This document shows positions 7,347 through 9,309 of a stretch of 9,309 bases of DNA, piece after piece. The stretch covers positions 1-9,309 of the forward strand of contig NZAS01000144.1 of NCBI GenBank assembly GCA_002686195.1, given 5' to 3'. The notes beneath the pieces are model-generated. The model saw nothing but the letters and a program-made list of their open reading frames with translations. It was not told where the DNA came from and made no database searches. The position numbers and the translations under genes are program-made. Every line of letters starts with the position of its first letter. Positions within the stretch are counted from its first letter, which is position 1. This DNA comes from Candidatus Pacearchaeota archaeon. GTDB taxonomy: Archaea > Nanoarchaeota > Nanoarchaeia > Pacearchaeales > GW2011-AR1.

Positions 7347-7634
7347 ATGAACAAATTTTTAATTATTATTTTATCACTTTTATTTGCGGGTTGTGCTCAT
7401 GCACATCCGGTTAACCATATTAACACAAAGCCTGTCGTAATAAGCAAGGCTCCAAGCACAATTAACATATGGATCAAAGGAAGTTGGGCTTGGCATGGGC
7501 ATAAAAGGCATTGGACTCCTGGCCATTGGGTTGTAAGGCCTGCTCCTGTGCGGCCAAACGTACACAGCGTTTGGGTTCCAGGACATTATGGTCGTCACGG
7601 AAGATGGATTCCGGGACATTACAGGAGAAGCTAG
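7347..7634 (+). CDS. His-rich WxxGxW-repeat lipoprotein
   Basis: A 95-residue secreted lipoprotein. A short basic start (MNK), a hydrophobic stretch (residues 4-14) and the lipobox LFAGC place the lipid-bearing Cys at residue 16; Ala follows it, which in Gram-negative cells favours sorting to the outer membrane. The mature part has four copies of a WxxGxW/Y motif: WIKGSW (42-47), WTPGHW (56-61), WVPGHY (76-81) and WIPGHY (87-92). This is the pattern of the WXXGXW/YXW repeat family, found in small envelope proteins of proteobacteria; its exact role is unknown. Eleven His residues suggest metal or surface binding, which is inference. It has its own promoter candidate and strong ribosome binding site, so it is probably expressed independently of the genes to its left, perhaps in the lysogen as a host-envelope modifier. 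Its stop overlaps the stop of the opposing gene. Confidence 0.85.
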   Translation: MNKFLIIILSLLFAGCAHAHPVNHINTKPVVISKAPSTINIWIKGSWAWHGHKRHWTPGHWVVRPAPVRPNVHSVWVPGHYGRHGRWIPGHYRRS

Positions 7635-7951
7635 TAAGTTACGCCTTCTGTATATAGAAGAATTAAGCCTTCATCTGCGCACAAGGGGATTGCATCTTTT
7701 GGTGCATATCCTCCCCAAAGTGTTGTGATTATATAGTAATCTCTCATAGCCCATTCTGTTTCTTTCTTTGGATTCAAACAATATAATCTAAGCTGCTCTC
7801 CCCAGCTTCCTTCCTCTTCTATTTCTTGGCATTTCGCATATGCAAAATTAGCAGTCAAAGCGTCTAAGCAAGAACTGTTTGTTGGAGAAAAGGTTATATG
7901 TCTCATCGAGCAGCCTGTCAAAAGTAAGGCTGTAAATAATACTCTTAACAT
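7631..7951 (-). CDS. Small Cys-rich lipoprotein of unknown function
   Basis: A 106-residue protein on the minus strand. LRVLFTALLLTGC forms a short signal peptide with lipobox LLTGC and lipid-bearing Cys14. Ser15 follows, consistent with outer-membrane sorting. The mature chain has four further Cys (28, 41, 58, 91), an even number that fits two disulfides in the periplasm. It has an acidic stretch (EIEEEGSWGEQ, 43-53) and a Trp/Tyr-rich region (67-82). No known family is recognised. Its start is 7 bases after the stop of the upstream minus-strand gene and has no good Shine-Dalgarno, so it is probably translated by coupling in a two-gene operon. It is not an obvious outer spanin because it lacks the usual Pro-rich stretch and a partner inner-membrane gene. 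An exclusion or envelope-altering role would be a guess. Confidence 0.8.
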   Translation of the reverse strand: MLRVLFTALLLTGCSMRHITFSPTNSSCLDALTANFAYAKCQEIEEEGSWGEQLRLYCLNPKKETEWAMRDYYIITTLWGGYAPKDAIPLCADEGLILLYTEGVTY

Positions 7952-7958
7952 ATTTGCA

Positions 7959-8387
7959 CTACACTTTGCTAAGCGATGTTAGCTTAGCTGTGCTTAACGT
8001 AAATCCATTTGTTTTGTCAACTATTAAGTGCAGAGTAAAGGGGGTATTAGCGGTAGATTGAAAAGTAATATCCCCGGTAGCCCCCGACGTTGGTGAGATA
8101 GACATGGTTATATCTGTAATTCCTGTAGGTAAAGTTAGAAAAGTATCTCCGCTTCCAGACCAGATTAGATTAACGCTTGTGGCAATACCTGGTGTGGCTG
8201 GATCTCCGCAAACAAATGCCTTAAGAGACCTCACCCTGACTCTGTCGGTGCCGTCTCCGGTAGCTCCAGCGAGCGAAGATACATCAACAACTGTGTCGGC
8301 CTCGCCGCCCGCATCGCCTGTAAAAACAACTTCAAAAGATGCAAGGCTAGCTCCGTCTGAAAGCGTTCTGTTAATAGATTCTGCCAT
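7959..8387 (-). CDS. Small beta-rich virion-like protein
   Basis: A 142-residue minus-strand protein. ATG (complement of 8385-8387) is preceded by AAGGAG 7 bases upstream, so the start is secure. The stop is TAG. Composition is strongly Thr/Ser/Gly/Ala/Asp with one Cys, predicting an all-beta fold. The pattern of a charged N-terminus, RVRSLKAFV (49-57), SVNLIWSGSGDTFLTLP (71-87), GATGDITF (100-107) and PFTLHLIVDKTNG (115-127) resembles short phage structural proteins that have a 'sVnLxW...GxTGDIxxxT...yTLxLxxxK' layout, placed near head or tail genes. That match is by memory of the pattern, not by search. It is first in a minus-strand operon with the Cys-rich lipoprotein and faces the fibre-like gene divergently. 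A virion gene reversed relative to its neighbours is unusual and may mean separate timing or insertion as a block. Confidence 0.8.
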   Translation of the reverse strand: MAESINRTLSDGASLASFEVVFTGDAGGEADTVVDVSSLAGATGDGTDRVRVRSLKAFVCGDPATPGIATSVNLIWSGSGDTFLTLPTGITDITMSISPTSGATGDITFQSTANTPFTLHLIVDKTNGFTLSTAKLTSLSKV

Positions 8388-8394
8388 TTTTATT

Positions 8395-8400
8395 CTCCTT
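8395..8400 (-). promoter_or_regulatory. Strong ribosome binding site (AAGGAG) of minus-strand operon
   Basis: On the minus strand AAGGAG (complement of 8395-8400) lies 7 bases before the ATG of the small beta-rich protein gene and supports that start. It sits only 6 bases from the inverted repeat at 8407-8429. Confidence 0.8.
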
Positions 8401-8406
8401 GCTATA

Positions 8407-8429
8407 ACATACTAATGATATTAGTATGT
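8407..8429. repeat. Perfect inverted repeat, 10-bp arms, 3-base spacer
   Basis: ACATACTAAT (8407-8416) and ATTAGTATGT (8420-8429) are exact reverse complements around GAT. It lies in the divergent intergenic region and directly abuts the ribosome binding site of the minus-strand operon. It may be an operator for a dimeric regulator of that operon (or of both directions), or an RNA stem at the 5' end of the minus-strand transcript that affects translation. No T-run follows either arm, so an intrinsic terminator is unlikely. TAACATA (8405-8411) and TATGTTA (8429-8435) give a second, wider pairing. Confidence 0.6.
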
Positions 8430-8459
8430 ATGTTAGGTGTGTATACTTATTATTTTTTA

Positions 8460-8488
8460 TTAATAATATAAGTAAAATGAACTATAAA
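8460..8488 (+). promoter_or_regulatory. Weak sigma-70-type promoter candidate for the fibre-like gene
   Basis: TTAATA at 8460-8465 (4 of 6 to TTGACA) and TATAAA at 8483-8488 (5 of 6 to TATAAT) are 17 bases apart, which would start a transcript near 8495, about 25 bases before the ATG at 8520. The stretch is very AT-rich, so chance matches are likely. I found no equally good minus-strand pair for the opposing operon in this 132-base gap. Confidence 0.3.
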
Positions 8489-8519
8489 ATTTTCATTTAG
8501 AAGAAGAGGTTAGTTGCCC

Positions 8520-9309
8520 ATGAGACATGAAACAAGAGATAGTACTGATTTATACTTTACTTTAGAGGTAATCCTCGGCGGTGCAGGCCAGACTAGCTTT
8601 ATGATAGGAAGTTCTCCGACCGTCAGCATTTACAGTGTTTCTCTGGATGCATATTGGAGTGACGGATCTGGAGGCTTGACGACTGGTTGGGTGCAAATTC
8701 CTAGCACTGTAAACCCACCGGGATTAGGGTCTGGATTATTGCACGATATGCTGGATCATCATCATCACGCCACTGCATCTCCTCCGGCGGCGGCGAACGA
8801 ATGCCTCCTTCCGGGATTATTTTATTTTGATGCAAACAATACAACAGGCCCCTTCTCTGGGCAGGACATATGGGCTACTGATCCAGGGTCTGGATCTCAA
8901 GGTTATATCTTATGCTTTAAAGAGCCTGTAAATAATATTTTAGAATATGCTCATATTGCCCTTCTTACAAATTCAACAATTAATGCAAATGTTGTAGATT
9001 GGGGAGGGGCTTCTGCGAATATAAACGTAGGCCCAGATACTAATTTCCCGGCAATAACGGTTGCCGGATGGGGAGACGAGGTGCTTGCTACAGACGGACT
9101 GGTTTTTGGACTTATGGATGTTACCGGAGGAAAGAATAAGGCGATTCCAAATATAAATGTCTCATATCATGCACAAGTCAATCCGCTTACAATAGGGGTT
9201 ACCCCAACGGTTACAGCTTCAGGGCTTGGTGGACAACCAGATGTTAATGTTTTGGGCTGGGGCAACAACCTTCTTGGTGGAGTTGCAGCAGATATTGCTT
9301 TGTCTCCAT
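8520..9309 (+). CDS. Fibre-like beta-repeat protein, 3' end outside window (partial)
   Basis: ATG at 8520 opens a frame with no stop to the right edge, giving at least 263 residues. GAGG at 8506-8509 is 10 bases upstream, a moderately spaced ribosome binding site. No signal peptide. The N-terminal 150 residues are Gly/Ser/Thr-rich and beta-like, with a natural run of four His (80-83) in LHDMLDHHHHA. From about residue 155 a short repeat appears: NANVVDWGG (155-163), ITVAGWGDE (179-187) and VNVLGWGNN (242-250), each a beta strand ending in Trp-Gly, separated by Pro/Gly/Asn turns (GPDTNFPAI, GGQPDVNV). This style of V-x-V-x-x-W repeat with proline spacers is typical of long phage tail-fibre or appendage proteins, often trimeric, that bind the host surface. 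The role is inferred from composition and repeats. It diverges from the minus-strand operon. Confidence 0.75.
   Translation, partial: MRHETRDSTDLYFTLEVILGGAGQTSFMIGSSPTVSIYSVSLDAYWSDGSGGLTTGWVQIPSTVNPPGLGSGLLHDMLDHHHHATASPPAAANECLLPGLFYFDANNTTGPFSGQDIWATDPGSGSQGYILCFKEPVNNILEYAHIALLTNSTINANVVDWGGASANINVGPDTNFPAITVAGWGDEVLATDGLVFGLMDVTGGKNKAIPNINVSYHAQVNPLTIGVTPTVTASGLGGQPDVNVLGWGNNLLGGVAADIALSP

Noticed and set aside
7380..7619. 79-codon open frame on the minus strand inside the His-rich lipoprotein gene
   Set aside because: The opposite strand has a signal peptide, lipobox, WxxGxW repeats and an AAGGAG site. This frame's Pro/Met/Ser composition is a shadow of those repeats.
7631..7951. Outer spanin (lysis lipoprotein)
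   Set aside because: There is no adjacent inner-membrane spanin, endolysin or holin gene, and the mature protein is Cys-rich rather than Pro-rich.
8104..8415. 103-codon open frame on the plus strand
   Set aside because: It is antisense to the small beta-rich gene, which has a strong ribosome binding site and sensible composition; this frame has neither.
8407..8429. Intrinsic terminator reading of the inverted repeat
   Set aside because: The stem is mostly AT pairs and no T-run follows on either strand.
1..9309. CRISPR array, tRNA genes, insertion sequence or alternative genetic code
   Set aside because: No spaced direct repeats, cloverleaf-like segments, transposase motifs or terminal repeats were seen, and genes end in normal TAA/TAG without in-frame recoding.

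Overview
The window reads as part of the genome of a tailed phage or integrated prophage, probably infecting a Gram-negative (diderm) host, although no terminase, portal or major capsid gene is present to prove it. The evidence is as follows. Genes are tightly packed. Two short proteins are beta-rich with little or no Cys, like small virion components. A large multidomain protein resembles the 'polyvalent' or virion-packaged proteins of large phages. A repeat-containing fibre-like protein runs off the right edge. Two small lipoproteins with classical lipoboxes look like accessory genes. DNA is AT-rich with AGA/ATA-rich codon use. TAA and TAG are both used as stops, so the standard bacterial code fits. 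I saw no tRNA, rRNA, CRISPR array or insertion sequence.

Layout. (1) 1-644, +: 3' part of a gene open to the left edge, whose C-terminal half follows the pattern of soluble inorganic pyrophosphatases with some catalytic positions altered. (2) 686-1141, +: small beta-rich protein, probably structural. (3) 1225-5553, +: a 1442-residue protein with a degenerate 28-residue Pro-marked helical repeat over about residues 79-805, then a region with an 'IEQYQSD' motif, then a basic tail. (4) 5578-6837, +: 419-residue protein with a 'KPDGLWY...WDVASGCIW' domain that I tentatively place among ADP-ribosyltransferase-like folds. (5) 6842-7285, +: small acidic unknown protein, probably translated by coupling. 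These five are co-oriented with short gaps and probably form one transcription unit.

(6) 7347-7634, +: a His-rich WxxGxW-repeat lipoprotein with its own extended -10 promoter candidate, a palindrome in its leader and a strong ribosome binding site. (7) 7959-8387 and 7631-7951, -: an opposing two-gene unit made of a small virion-like protein and a Cys-rich lipoprotein. It converges on the first lipoprotein gene so that both stop codons lie in one CTAG. (8) 8388-8519: a divergent intergenic region with a perfect 10-bp inverted repeat. (9) 8520 to the right edge, +: a tail-fibre-like protein of at least 263 residues, incomplete.

Inferred cooperation: genes 3-5 look like a module of a large scaffold-like or injected protein plus a possible host-modifying enzyme. 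The 7250-8387 block looks like an inserted cargo (moron-like) segment that alters the host envelope, lying between virion gene blocks.
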